Of a stretch of 64,000 bases of DNA, positions 35,493 through 43,798 are shown piece after piece. Made by a program: the position numbers and the translations under genes. The stretch covers positions 62,001 through 126,000 of the forward strand of contig NZ_BQHY01000012.1 of NCBI RefSeq assembly GCF_021602155.1. The letters are read 5' to 3'. The notes beneath the pieces are model-generated. The model did no database searches, was not told the DNA's origin, and saw nothing but the letters and a program-made list of their open reading frames with translations. Source of the DNA: Pseudomonas parakoreensis (GTDB taxonomy: Bacteria; Pseudomonadota; Gammaproteobacteria; Pseudomonadales; Pseudomonadaceae). Position 1 is the stretch's first letter, and the number at the start of each line of letters is the position of its first letter.

Positions 35493-37622
35493 TCAGCCGT
35501 TGGGCCCTACTGTCGCAACGATGGTCACTTGCTTGTTGTCCGGAATTTCCTGGTAGGCCAGCACGTGCAGCCCCGGGACGGCGAGGCGACCGAAACGCGA
35601 GAGCATCGCGCGGATCGGGCCTGCTACCAACAGGATCACCGGTTGACCTTGCATTTCCTGGCGCTGCGCCGCTTCGATGAGCGAACGCTGCAGCTTCTCG
35701 GCCATGCTTGGCTCCAGCAGAACGCCCTCTTCCGAGCCTTGTCCTGCCTTCTGCAGACTATTGAGCAATATTTGTTCCAACCTTGGTTCCAAGGTGATTA
35801 CAGGCAGCTCGGAGTCAGTGCCTACAATGCTTTGGACGATGGCGCGGGATACGCCGACGCGAACGGCAGCCACCAAAGCGGCGGTATCTTGACTCTTGGC
35901 GGCGTTGTTGGCGATGGCTTCGGCAATGCTGCGGATGTCGCGTACCGGCACGTGTTCGGCCAGCAATGCCTGTAGCACTTTGAGCAATTGCGACAGCGAC
36001 ACCACACCCGGCACCAGCTCTTCAGCCAGTTTCGGCGAGCTTTTGGCCAGCAATTGCATGAGTTGCTGCACTTCTTCGTGGCCGATCAGCTCACTGGAGT
36101 GTTTGTACAGAATCTGGTTCAAGTGCGTCGCGACCACGGTACTGGCGTCGACCACGGTGTAACCGAGCGATTGCGCCTGCGCGCGCTGGCTGACTTCGAT
36201 CCACACCGCCTCCAGGCCGAAAGCCGGATCTTTGGCGGTAATGCCGTTGAGCGTGCCGTAGACCTGCCCCGGGTTGATCGCCAGTTCTCGATCCGGGTAG
36301 ATCTCGGCTTCGGCCAGGATCACGCCCATCAGGGTCAGGCGATAGGCACTCGGCGCCAGATCGAGGTTGTCACGGATGTGCACGGTCGGCATCAGGAAGC
36401 CCAGGTCCTGCGAGAGCTTCTTGCGCACGCCCTTGATCCGCGCCAGCAACTGCCCGCCCTGATTGCGATCCACCAGCGGGATCAGGCGATAGCCGACTTC
36501 CAGGCCGATCATGTCGATCGGCGTCACGTCATCCCAGCCCAGCTCCTTGGTCTCCATGGCGCGGGCCGGCGACGGCAGCAGTTCCTGCTGACGCTGAACT
36601 TCCTGCAGCGCCTGCACTTTGGCGACGTTCTGCTTTTTCCAGAACAGGTACGCGCCACCGGCGGCCAGTGCGGCCATGCTCAGAAACGAGAAATGCGGCA
36701 TGCCCGGGACCAGGCCCATGACCGCCATCAGACCTGCCGCCACCGCCAGGGCTTTGGGCGAGGCGAACATCTGCCGGTTGATCTGCTTGCCCATGTCTTC
36801 CGAACCGGAAGCACGGGTCACCATGATCGCTGCCGCTGTCGATAACAACAGTGATGGCAATTGCGCCACCAAACCGTCACCGATGGTCAGCAAGGCGTAC
36901 ACCTTGCCGGCGTCAGCGAAGTTCATGTTGTGCTGGAAGATACCGACCGCCATGCCACCGATGAGGTTGATGAACAGGATCAGCAAGCCGGCAATGGCGT
37001 CACCCCGCACGAACTTGCTGGCACCGTCCATCGAACCGTAGAACTCCGCCTCTTGCGCGACTTCCTGACGGCGCGCCTTGGCCTGGTTCTGATCGATCAA
37101 ACCGGCGTTGAGGTCGGCGTCGATCGCCATTTGCTTGCCGGGCATCGCATCGAGGGTGAAACGCGCGCTCACCTCGGAAATCCGCCCGGCACCCTTGGTC
37201 ACCACGACGAAGTTGATGATCATCAGGATCGCGAACACCACGATACCGACCACGTAGTTACCACCGATCACCACTTCACCGAAGGCCTGGATCACCTTAC
37301 CGGCGGCGGCGTGGCCGTCCTGCCCGTGGAGCATCACCACCCGCGTCGAGGCCACGTTCAACGCCAGCCGCAACAGCGTCGCCACCAGCAGAATCGTCGG
37401 GAACACCGCGAAATCCAGCGGCCGCAGCGCGTACACACAGACCAGCAGCACGACAATCGACAGGGCAATGTTGAAGGTGAAGAACACGTCCAGCAGGAAC
37501 GGCGGCACCGGCAGCATCATCATGGCCAGCATGACCAGCAGCAACAACGGCACGCCCAGATTGCCTCGACTGAGGTCGGCAACATTCGAGCGAGCAGTGT
37601 TGAATAACTGAGAGCGATCCAC
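35493..37622 (-). CDS. flhA: Flagellar export-gate protein FlhA
   Basis: The 709-residue export-gate protein has eight membrane segments in the first half. The FHIPEP signature region is GRISEVSARFTLDAMPGKQM followed by AIDADLNAG. A four-domain cytoplasmic tail forms the nonameric ring. The start is a GTG with GGGGA six bases upstream. It is separated from flhB, its usual neighbour, by about 5 kb of accessory DNA and has its own sigma-54 promoter. Confidence 0.96.
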   Translation of the reverse strand: MDRSQLFNTARSNVADLSRGNLGVPLLLLVMLAMMMLPVPPFLLDVFFTFNIALSIVVLLVCVYALRPLDFAVFPTILLVATLLRLALNVASTRVVMLHGQDGHAAAGKVIQAFGEVVIGGNYVVGIVVFAILMIINFVVVTKGAGRISEVSARFTLDAMPGKQMAIDADLNAGLIDQNQAKARRQEVAQEAEFYGSMDGASKFVRGDAIAGLLILFINLIGGMAVGIFQHNMNFADAGKVYALLTIGDGLVAQLPSLLLSTAAAIMVTRASGSEDMGKQINRQMFASPKALAVAAGLMAVMGLVPGMPHFSFLSMAALAAGGAYLFWKKQNVAKVQALQEVQRQQELLPSPARAMETKELGWDDVTPIDMIGLEVGYRLIPLVDRNQGGQLLARIKGVRKKLSQDLGFLMPTVHIRDNLDLAPSAYRLTLMGVILAEAEIYPDRELAINPGQVYGTLNGITAKDPAFGLEAVWIEVSQRAQAQSLGYTVVDASTVVATHLNQILYKHSSELIGHEEVQQLMQLLAKSSPKLAEELVPGVVSLSQLLKVLQALLAEHVPVRDIRSIAEAIANNAAKSQDTAALVAAVRVGVSRAIVQSIVGTDSELPVITLEPRLEQILLNSLQKAGQGSEEGVLLEPSMAEKLQRSLIEAAQRQEMQGQPVILLVAGPIRAMLSRFGRLAVPGLHVLAYQEIPDNKQVTIVATVGPNG

Positions 37623-37683
37623 CGGTTTTCCCCGTTCCTTTAAAGCAAACTTTTGACGCCCGAAGCAGGCGCACGGCGGCTAT

Positions 37684-37699
37684 TGCAAGAAGCCTTCCA
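37684..37699 (-). promoter_or_regulatory. flhA: Sigma-54 promoter of flhA
   Basis: The minus strand reads TGGAAG-GCTTC-TTGCA with a further T in front, matching YTGGCACGNNNNTTGCW at the invariant GG and GC. It lies 62 bases upstream of the flhA start. It gives flhAF-fleN-fliA a promoter independent of the flhB operon, as expected for FleQ control. Confidence 0.75.
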
Positions 37700-38023
37700 A
37701 CTTTTGCCGGGGATTGAAATTGAAGTTTGTTTCGGGGAATTGTCTTGCCTGAAGCCGGGCGCCCTGGAGCCGACCGCAAAACAGACGCAGAACGGCTATC
37801 ACCATTAGCGCAGGTGAACAAAAATCAGAAAAACCGCGCACTGACGAATTTATCAGGCAATCAAAATTTGCTCTGGCTTAATTTCACCAAGAAGCAAGTC
37901 GCGGCCCACCAGATAGCGCGTCCCCTTACGGACGGCCTACCTCCTTCCTCGACATACTCTTGCTCAGGACAGCCAAATGTCACGATTTCCTCAGGCTCAT
38001 GAAAATGACACATGCCTGACTGA
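37700..38023. other. Intergenic stretch between flhA and the Ig-like gene
   Basis: No gene is supported here. Short plus-strand frames lack ribosome sites and any recognisable protein. The composition is richer in A and T than the flanking flagellar genes. It probably contains the FleQ-binding region of the flhA promoter, but I cannot point to the site. Confidence 0.5.
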
Positions 38024-41000
38024 CTACGTCGGGAAATACCCCATTACCCGAGAGCGAGTCGCCCCATCGGATAAAAGCACGTTGCGACTGCCCATTCTCC
38101 CGTCGCTCTCGAGCAACGAATGTTCGATCGCATACAAGTGCGGGTATGAAAGATTGACCGACACAAATCGCCCGTAATACAAGCCCCGCCCACCATAAAT
38201 AGGCGTCACGTCAACAAAGTTGGTTTGCAAAATCCCCCATCCCATGGGTTGTCCACTGTTGTCCATGCTGACGGCACCGAATTGCATGAACCAGGCGCCG
38301 GCCTGGGCTGCGGTCATGAAGGTATCGTTCAATATCAGCCGGTGGACATTCATCACCCGCACCGGATAGGCCACCTGGTTTCCATCGGCATCCGTCACCG
38401 TGATGGTGGTTGATTGATTACTCAGCCCCGACACTTTGCCGTTGGCATCGACCGATGCTATGCCGGCATTGGCTGAACGATAGGTGTAAGGCGGCCGTCC
38501 ACCCGTTGGCACGCGCACTTGCACGTTGTTGACGACCTCCAGCTCGCGTAATCCATACGCTGCGCCGCCCAACAGTTTCCAGCCATTCAAAAGCATCGGC
38601 TGAGTATCAATCGCCAATTTCTGTGTGACTTTGACGGTATACCGCGCCACCGGAAGCACCAGTGCCGTGCCCTCACCATCAGAGCTGCCCAGCGCTATTT
38701 TGCAGGTCACCTCACAGCCAGAGAGATCCTTCAGTTCAAAGAACCAGCTTCGCGCCGCCGTGACGCTGATGCCTTGAGTCACTTCTTCGGCAGTCAACGC
38801 GGTACCGGGGCGCAATACCAACGGCTCAACGCCCTCGCCGCTGACCATGATCCAGACGCGCTGCCCGACCTCGGCAATCGGCAGCGGCGGCTTGACCACG
38901 CATGTGAGGTCAGTCTGGATGATTCTCAGATCGATCAGCGGTACAGCACCGGCTTCGACGATATGCGGCCGAGTCAGGACGGGATCACCGTCACTGATTG
39001 TCTTGACCGTCAAATTCAACGGCCTGGACTGGACCGTCTTGCCATTTCTGAGCAGCTCGTAAAGAACTTCAACCCGTTTTCCCAGATTTTCCGCAATGAA
39101 TGAAGGCCGCAGCACAAAGAATGCAACGTTGTCAGTATTCAACTGCTGAGGAGCAAACGTCGGTGAGCCATCTCCCGGCGCGCCTTTGACCAGCAAGCGC
39201 ACTTGATCACCCGGGCGCGGGCTGGCCACATGGACACGCGCGCGGGCACCACCATTATTTTCCAGCGGGTCAAGTACGCCATCAGGCGCGCGCCGAACAG
39301 TTGGTGGCTGCAACGACTGCGCCGGGTCGCCGATATACAACTCGAGCAACGCGGATGATTGCGGCAGTTCGTCTGGCCGCTCGATCCACCAAAGCAGATT
39401 GAAGAACTGCTCCCGATAGAATTCGATAGCCTCGCCGTCCAGCCAGAACTCAAGGTCCTTGCCTGCCTGGGTTTGATCAATCGGCAACTTGTCCCGAAAA
39501 ACCACCCCGCCCGCATCCCCACGACCTTCCACGTGCACCACATCGCCCAAGCGGGTATAGGCAGCCGCCGCAACTTGAATATCCGTGCCGTACGGCACCT
39601 GCGCAGGATTGAGCACACCGTCCACGGCCCCCCCAACCTGCGGCGCTGGCAAGACGGGTTTGAGTTCACCGATGCGCGCATTCGTCGCCTCGGAAACCAG
39701 CGCAGGATTCAACGTGGCGTGACTGACTTCAAAAGAGACAACGACCGACCCTCGATTCAATGGGGCGATGTCCTTGCCGGTTACGTTAAAGGCAATAGCC
39801 TGGCCGACCAATCGATCACTGACGTCGCGATACGTCTGATACAGGTGCGGACGCCCGGAAGCACTGGTTCCCAGCCACGTCAATGTGACTCTGAAGCCCT
39901 TTTTTATCCGGTCATCGGGACCGCACAACACCACAGTCCGGCTTAGCGCAGGATCCAGAGTGCCGCCCACCAGATCCGTTATCAGCGGCGCCGGCAGGCG
40001 CAAGGTCTTTCCTTGCAACGTAAAGACATAGATCTCTGAACGATTTTGCTCACCGTCAGCTTTGGTCCGCAGGTAATCCACTTGCACCTGGCCGGAAGCG
40101 CTGGCAAGCACAACGGAATTGGGAACTTTAAAAGACTGAATGCCGAGACGACTAATCGATTGCTCTTCACTGTGCTCGACCACTTCACCGCTTTGCGTTG
40201 TAGCTGCCCATCGAAGCAGTAGTTTCTCTTTCAGCGCAAAGCCGGGGCGCGTAATGATCTGAACCTCCAGGTCGTCGAATCCAACCTCATCAAGACTGAC
40301 CCGATCTTCATAGGCGAGAGGAACGAATACCGGATCGAGCCAGTTGTTGTCTGGATCGCTGACGACGGTCGTACGCTCCGAAAAGTCGCTGACGTTCTCT
40401 ACCTGATCTTCGATCTGATAGACCACCACCGCCGGATTCGCGGGGCCCGCATCCCGGATATTCTCTGGCGAAATGAAAACACTGATCTCTTTTCCGACCT
40501 CGCCCTCCAGCACCGTGTAGGGCGTGACAGCAATACCGTGGAAACGGAGTTTCAACTGGTCCCCTTTGGTCATGAAGGGCCAGGGAGGAATGATCGCCGT
40601 GACCCCCTCGGCAGCCACTTCCTCGTCAATGACCTGCCCGGGCTTCAACTGAAGTCGAGCCGGTTTGAGTCGTTGATGGCCGGGCAAGTCCGGCTCGGGA
40701 TCGTTGCCGCCCGGCGGATCGATCTTGAACCAGACCTCGATCTGCGCCCCCTCGGGGGGCTGACCGCTTTTGCGCAGAATCTCGTAGCGCAAGGTATGCA
40801 CGCCGGCCGGAACCTGATTCGCAGCGATGTGCATCACCACGTCGAGATTACCGTGATCAGCAGGCAACACCGACGTGGCAACCAGATTCTTATCGACGTA
40901 CAGTCGAATCGTGTCCTCTTGCGCCATATTCAGATAAGCCTGAACCAGTACCCGAAGTCCCTTGGCACTCGTATAAAGCAAGGGGCGGTTGACCCCCACT

Positions 41001-41155
41001 TGCGCCGGGGGAAAATCGATACCTGTGAACTGCCCGGGGATATTGGGCGGGAACAGCGAAAAGAGCCCCAGACCTCCGCTGGAGTCAAAAGGGACAATGT
41101 CATGTTGTGTATCGTCAATTTCATCCGTAATCGGCATCACCATCAAACCAATCAT
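38024..41155 (-). CDS. Large Ig-like-repeat protein of unknown function
   Basis: About 1043 residues. The ATG at 41155 is chosen because AGGAG lies eight bases upstream; the frame is open 66 bases further. The start (MIGLMVMPITDEIDD) is not a signal peptide. The middle has successive beta-rich modules of about 100 residues opening with a pattern like LPAPxVxxxxDGxLxPA and containing GDxVxxxxxG. Near residues 855-930 is a Big_2-like module (SANAGIASVDANGKVSGLSN). The last 100 residues differ (FGAVSMDNSGQPMGWGILQT; IYGGRGLYYGRFVSVN) and match no domain I know. An adhesin or insoluble surface-layer role is possible, but the export route is not evident. It sits between flhB and flhA without belonging to them. 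Confidence 0.75.
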   Translation of the reverse strand: MIGLMVMPITDEIDDTQHDIVPFDSSGGLGLFSLFPPNIPGQFTGIDFPPAQVGVNRPLLYTSAKGLRVLVQAYLNMAQEDTIRLYVDKNLVATSVLPADHGNLDVVMHIAANQVPAGVHTLRYEILRKSGQPPEGAQIEVWFKIDPPGGNDPEPDLPGHQRLKPARLQLKPGQVIDEEVAAEGVTAIIPPWPFMTKGDQLKLRFHGIAVTPYTVLEGEVGKEISVFISPENIRDAGPANPAVVVYQIEDQVENVSDFSERTTVVSDPDNNWLDPVFVPLAYEDRVSLDEVGFDDLEVQIITRPGFALKEKLLLRWAATTQSGEVVEHSEEQSISRLGIQSFKVPNSVVLASASGQVQVDYLRTKADGEQNRSEIYVFTLQGKTLRLPAPLITDLVGGTLDPALSRTVVLCGPDDRIKKGFRVTLTWLGTSASGRPHLYQTYRDVSDRLVGQAIAFNVTGKDIAPLNRGSVVVSFEVSHATLNPALVSEATNARIGELKPVLPAPQVGGAVDGVLNPAQVPYGTDIQVAAAAYTRLGDVVHVEGRGDAGGVVFRDKLPIDQTQAGKDLEFWLDGEAIEFYREQFFNLLWWIERPDELPQSSALLELYIGDPAQSLQPPTVRRAPDGVLDPLENNGGARARVHVASPRPGDQVRLLVKGAPGDGSPTFAPQQLNTDNVAFFVLRPSFIAENLGKRVEVLYELLRNGKTVQSRPLNLTVKTISDGDPVLTRPHIVEAGAVPLIDLRIIQTDLTCVVKPPLPIAEVGQRVWIMVSGEGVEPLVLRPGTALTAEEVTQGISVTAARSWFFELKDLSGCEVTCKIALGSSDGEGTALVLPVARYTVKVTQKLAIDTQPMLLNGWKLLGGAAYGLRELEVVNNVQVRVPTGGRPPYTYRSANAGIASVDANGKVSGLSNQSTTITVTDADGNQVAYPVRVMNVHRLILNDTFMTAAQAGAWFMQFGAVSMDNSGQPMGWGILQTNFVDVTPIYGGRGLYYGRFVSVNLSYPHLYAIEHSLLESDGRMGSRNVLLSDGATRSRVMGYFPT

Positions 41156-41289
41156 TGCCCTGCTCCTGAAAAAATCTGTGGCGGCTTGCCAAGGATCTGG
41201 AGAGGGCATTGAAAACTTCACGACAACGTTCGACCACTGTCAGAACTAACAGATACGTGCAGATTTCAGACAAACGGCACTGACACCGC

Positions 41290-41403
41290 GCCCACCTCAT
41301 ACCGGCGTCGCAGCGCAGGACGCAACCGGGGATCGCGCAATTGATAATGCTTGGGGAGCTGGCGGTGAATCGGGCGCTGGATAATCTGCAGTTGCCGCAG
41401 TAG
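41290..41403 (+). pseudogene. 3' fragment of a DUF6124-type gene
   Basis: The stretch is colinear without gaps with 42300-42413, the end of the intact gene downstream, including the stop codon position, with about 85% identical bases by eye. No start codon or 5' half is present and the upstream sequence is unrelated. It is therefore the remnant of a second copy. Confidence 0.8.
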
Positions 41404-41420
41404 AACGCTTCTCTGACCTC

Positions 41421-41556
41421 TGTAAGAACTGCCGAGGGCTCGGGCCGCGACCGGACGATCTTTCGCTTTTCAAAAGCCAGATCAAAAGATCGCAGCCTTC
41501 GGCAGCTCCTACACCGATCTTTGTAGGAGCTGCCGAAGGCTGCGATCTTTTGATTT
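41421..41556. repeat. Two adjacent type A repeat units
   Basis: A degenerate full unit (41421-41513, left arm TGTAAGAACTGCCGAGGGCT, right arm intact) is followed after ten bases by a half unit (41523-41556, TGTAGGAGCTGCCGAAGGCT). The disorder suggests repeated insertion or recombination. Confidence 0.8.
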
Positions 41557-41603
41557 TGTAGCCGTGCGGTGATTCATCGGGGAAATTGCGGCGCCTGGAC
41601 TGA

Positions 41604-41699
41604 CGCTTTCGCGAGCAGGCTCGCTCCCACAGTGGAAATGCATTCCAAATCCGGGAGTGAAATACATTCCGAATGTGGGAGCGAGCCTGCTCGCGAAGG
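41604..41699. repeat. Type B inverted repeat in the accessory region
   Basis: Arms CGCTTTCGCGAGCAGGCTCG and GAGCGAGCCTGCTCGCGAAG flank a spacer with the short direct repeat CATTCC(A/G)AAT. From here to about 41855 no gene or other element is recognised. Confidence 0.85.
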
Positions 41700-41855
41700 G
41701 GTCAGTGCAGTCAGCGCAAATTGCTCTTTTAAACTCTGGTGTTTAAGACACTTGAAGACACGCCTTTTGGGCTACACATCCTTGCGCCATTGCCTACAGC
41801 TAAGCCAGAATCTGCCGGCTTGTGCGCCTTGAGGTCGGGTTCTATTGTGGGTCGG

Positions 41856-42053
41856 TCGCTGATTGTTCAGTGATCGGGTTTAGCAGCCCGGATTTTTCTC
41901 TAGACGCACAAAGTCCGTTGCCGTTATGGCGGCTTTGCGTGGGGCACTTCGGTGCGCCGGGTTCTAGAGTCCTGGTCTGCTAACCCGCGTACAGCCGCCA
42001 CCTCCTTCGTTAGCAGCGAACGGTGTCGGCCTCACCACTCTAGAGGCTTCACC
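41856..42053 (+). promoter_or_regulatory. Structured 5' leader of the DUF6124 gene (candidate cis-regulatory RNA)
   Basis: Hairpins in order: 41856-41873 (7 bp, one wobble); 41875-41890 (CGGG/CCCG) followed by five Ts, a possible weak attenuator; 41904-41940 (ACGC, AAAG, CCG pairing with CGG, CTTT, GCGT); 41941-41958 with a cUUCGg tetraloop. A long-range stem TCTAGAGT (41963-41970) with ACTCTAGA (42037-42044) then encloses a perfect 8-bp stem CTGCTAAC/GTTAGCAG (41977-41984/42009-42016) and a small GGTG/CACC hairpin. The closing stem overlaps the ribosome site GAGG (42043-42046), so pairing would block translation. The structure is read from sequence; regulation is inferred. Confidence 0.6.
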
Positions 42054-42413
42054 ATGATCAAACCAACACCCAACCCACCCGAAACCGACCCCACCTCCCC
42101 CTACGAATCCCTCGATTCAAAAAAACTCCACGAAGCGGCCGACCGCGCCCTCGACCACTACCTCTGCTCGCCCGGCGCCACCCCCATTCAACGCAAAACC
42201 CGCTCGATGTACGCCGTGACCGCAGACTTCAAAAACGAGGAGCTGCTGGCCGATGCCTGCGAAACACTCGCGTCAGCCAGAACCATCGCCCACGACTTCG
42301 CCCACCTCATACCCGCCTCGCAGCGACGAACGCTGCTGGGCATCGCGCAATTGATCATGCTTGGGGAGCTGGCGGTGAATCGGGCGTTGAATAATCTGCA
42401 GTTGGCGGGCTAA
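42054..42413 (+). CDS. DUF6124-family small protein
   Basis: The 119-residue soluble protein begins MIKPTPNPPETDPTSPYESL, followed by SKKLHEAADRALDHYL and a long helical C-terminal half (SARTIAHDFAHLIPASQRRT). Proteins with this start are widespread in Pseudomonas, often in several copies, with no known function. The ATG is preceded by AGAGG at seven bases. It is the only plus-strand gene between 23 and 64 kb, and it is preceded by the structured leader described separately. No partner gene is adjacent. Confidence 0.85.
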   Translation: MIKPTPNPPETDPTSPYESLDSKKLHEAADRALDHYLCSPGATPIQRKTRSMYAVTADFKNEELLADACETLASARTIAHDFAHLIPASQRRTLLGIAQLIMLGELAVNRALNNLQLAG

Positions 42414-42428
42414 GAAGGCAGACAAGAA

Positions 42429-42561
42429 CCTGTGGCGAGGGGATTCATCCCCGATCGGCTGCGCAGCAGCCGCAAATCCTGAATCCTTGATATTTCGGGG
42501 ATCGTGGCGGTAGGTTTTGGGGCTGCTGCGCAGCCCGTCGGGGATGAATCCCCTCACCACA
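42429..42561. repeat. Type C long inverted repeat downstream of the DUF6124 gene
   Basis: Second member of the family seen after pykF. Outer arms CCTGTGGCGAGGGGATTCAT and ATGAATCCCCTCACCACA flank inner arms CTGCGCAGCAG and CTGCTGCGCAG. Confidence 0.88.
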
Positions 42562-42601
42562 ATGACGGCGACAGGAACCAAAATATCATTGGGTCAGGCA
42601 T

Positions 42602-42642
42602 AAAAAAACCGCCGCCTCGTCAAATCGGGGCGGCGGTTTTTT
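42602..42642. terminator. Strong bidirectional terminator downstream of flhB
   Basis: The stem AACCGCCGCC/GGCGGCGGTT with A-run and T-run on opposite sides lies 14 bases past the flhB stop. It closes the long fliLMNOPQR-flhB transcript and can also stop DUF6124 transcription. Its presence means flhA is not reached from this operon. Confidence 0.9.
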
Positions 42643-42655
42643 CATCACAGTGACG

Positions 42656-43795
42656 TCAGGAATCGCGCCGCAGATCCGGCGGAATCGGCAAATCGTCCTT
42701 GAGCGGATCCGGGCGTTTGCCCTTGCCGGCGCGGTACTGGCGGATCTGGTAGACGTAGGCCAATACCTGAGCGACCGCCAGGTACAGCCCACCGGGGATT
42801 TCCTGCTCCAGTTCGGTGGAGTAATAGATCGAGCGTGCCAGCCCGGGCGATTCGAGGAGCATGACGTTGTTGGCCACGGCGATTTCGCGGATCTTCAGCG
42901 CGAGGAAATCGCTGCCCTTGGCCAGCAGGACCGGCGCGCCACCCTTCTCCGAGTCGTACTTGAGCGCCACGGCGTAGTGGGTCGGGTTGGTGATGACCAC
43001 GTCGGCGTCGGGAATCGCCGCCATCATCCGCCGCTGCGACATCTCGCGCTGGGTCTGGCGGATGCGCTGTTTGACCTCCGGCCGGCCTTCCTGATCCTTG
43101 TGCTCGTCGCGCACTTCCTGCTTGGTCATCAGCAGTTTCTTGTGGCTTTCCCACAGCTGCACAGGCACGTCCACCGCAGCGATGATGATCAGCCCGCAGG
43201 CCAGCCACAGCGAACTCCAGCCCACCAGCGTCACGCTGTGAATGATTGCCTGCTCAAGCGGTTCATGGGCGATCCGCAGGAAGTCATCGATGTCGGCCGA
43301 CAACACCATCAGTGCCACGAACAGCGTGATGATGAACTTGGCCAGCGCCTTGACCAGTTCGATCACGGCCTTCATCGAGAACATGCGTTTAAGGCCCGCA
43401 GCGGGGTTCATCCGGCTGAATTTCGGCGCCATGGAGCCGGCAGCGAACAGCCAGCCGCCGAGGGAGATCGGCCCGATCAAGGCGGCCAGCAACAAAGTAA
43501 TCATGACCGGCTGGATCGCAACCAGGGCGATCTTGCCCGAGACCAGCAGGAAGGTGCCCATGGATTTCTCGTCCATGATCACTTCCCGCGAAAGGTTGAA
43601 ATTGAGGCGCATCAGGTCCATCAACTCCTGCGCCAGCATGCCGCCAAAGATCAGCAGGCCACCAGCGCCAGCAAGCATCACCGCCAGGGTGTTGAGCTCT
43701 TTTGAGCGGGCAATCTCACCCTTCTCACGGGAGTCCTTTTTGCGTTTCTCCGTGGGGTCTTCTGTTTTGTCCTGACCGCTTTCGCTCTCAGCCAT
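42656..43795 (-). CDS. flhB: Flagellar export switch protein FlhB
   Basis: The 379-residue protein has four membrane segments and a cytoplasmic domain that self-cleaves at NPTH (Asn270-His273, in VVITNPTHYAVALKYD) to change substrate from rod/hook to filament. The length is normal. It is last in the fliLMNOPQR-flhB operon here, followed by a terminator. Confidence 0.97.
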   Translation of the reverse strand: MAESESGQDKTEDPTEKRKKDSREKGEIARSKELNTLAVMLAGAGGLLIFGGMLAQELMDLMRLNFNLSREVIMDEKSMGTFLLVSGKIALVAIQPVMITLLLAALIGPISLGGWLFAAGSMAPKFSRMNPAAGLKRMFSMKAVIELVKALAKFIITLFVALMVLSADIDDFLRIAHEPLEQAIIHSVTLVGWSSLWLACGLIIIAAVDVPVQLWESHKKLLMTKQEVRDEHKDQEGRPEVKQRIRQTQREMSQRRMMAAIPDADVVITNPTHYAVALKYDSEKGGAPVLLAKGSDFLALKIREIAVANNVMLLESPGLARSIYYSTELEQEIPGGLYLAVAQVLAYVYQIRQYRAGKGKRPDPLKDDLPIPPDLRRDS

Positions 43796-43798
43796 GCC

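Noticed and set aside
37727-38177. Two short plus-strand open frames between flhA and the Ig-like gene
   Set aside because: Neither has a ribosome site or recognisable family, and one overlaps the end of the Ig-like gene on the other strand.
41952-42053. N-terminal extension of the DUF6124 protein from an upstream in-frame start
   Set aside because: The extension would translate the structured leader. The ATG at 42054 has the ribosome site and the family-typical MIKPTPNPP start.
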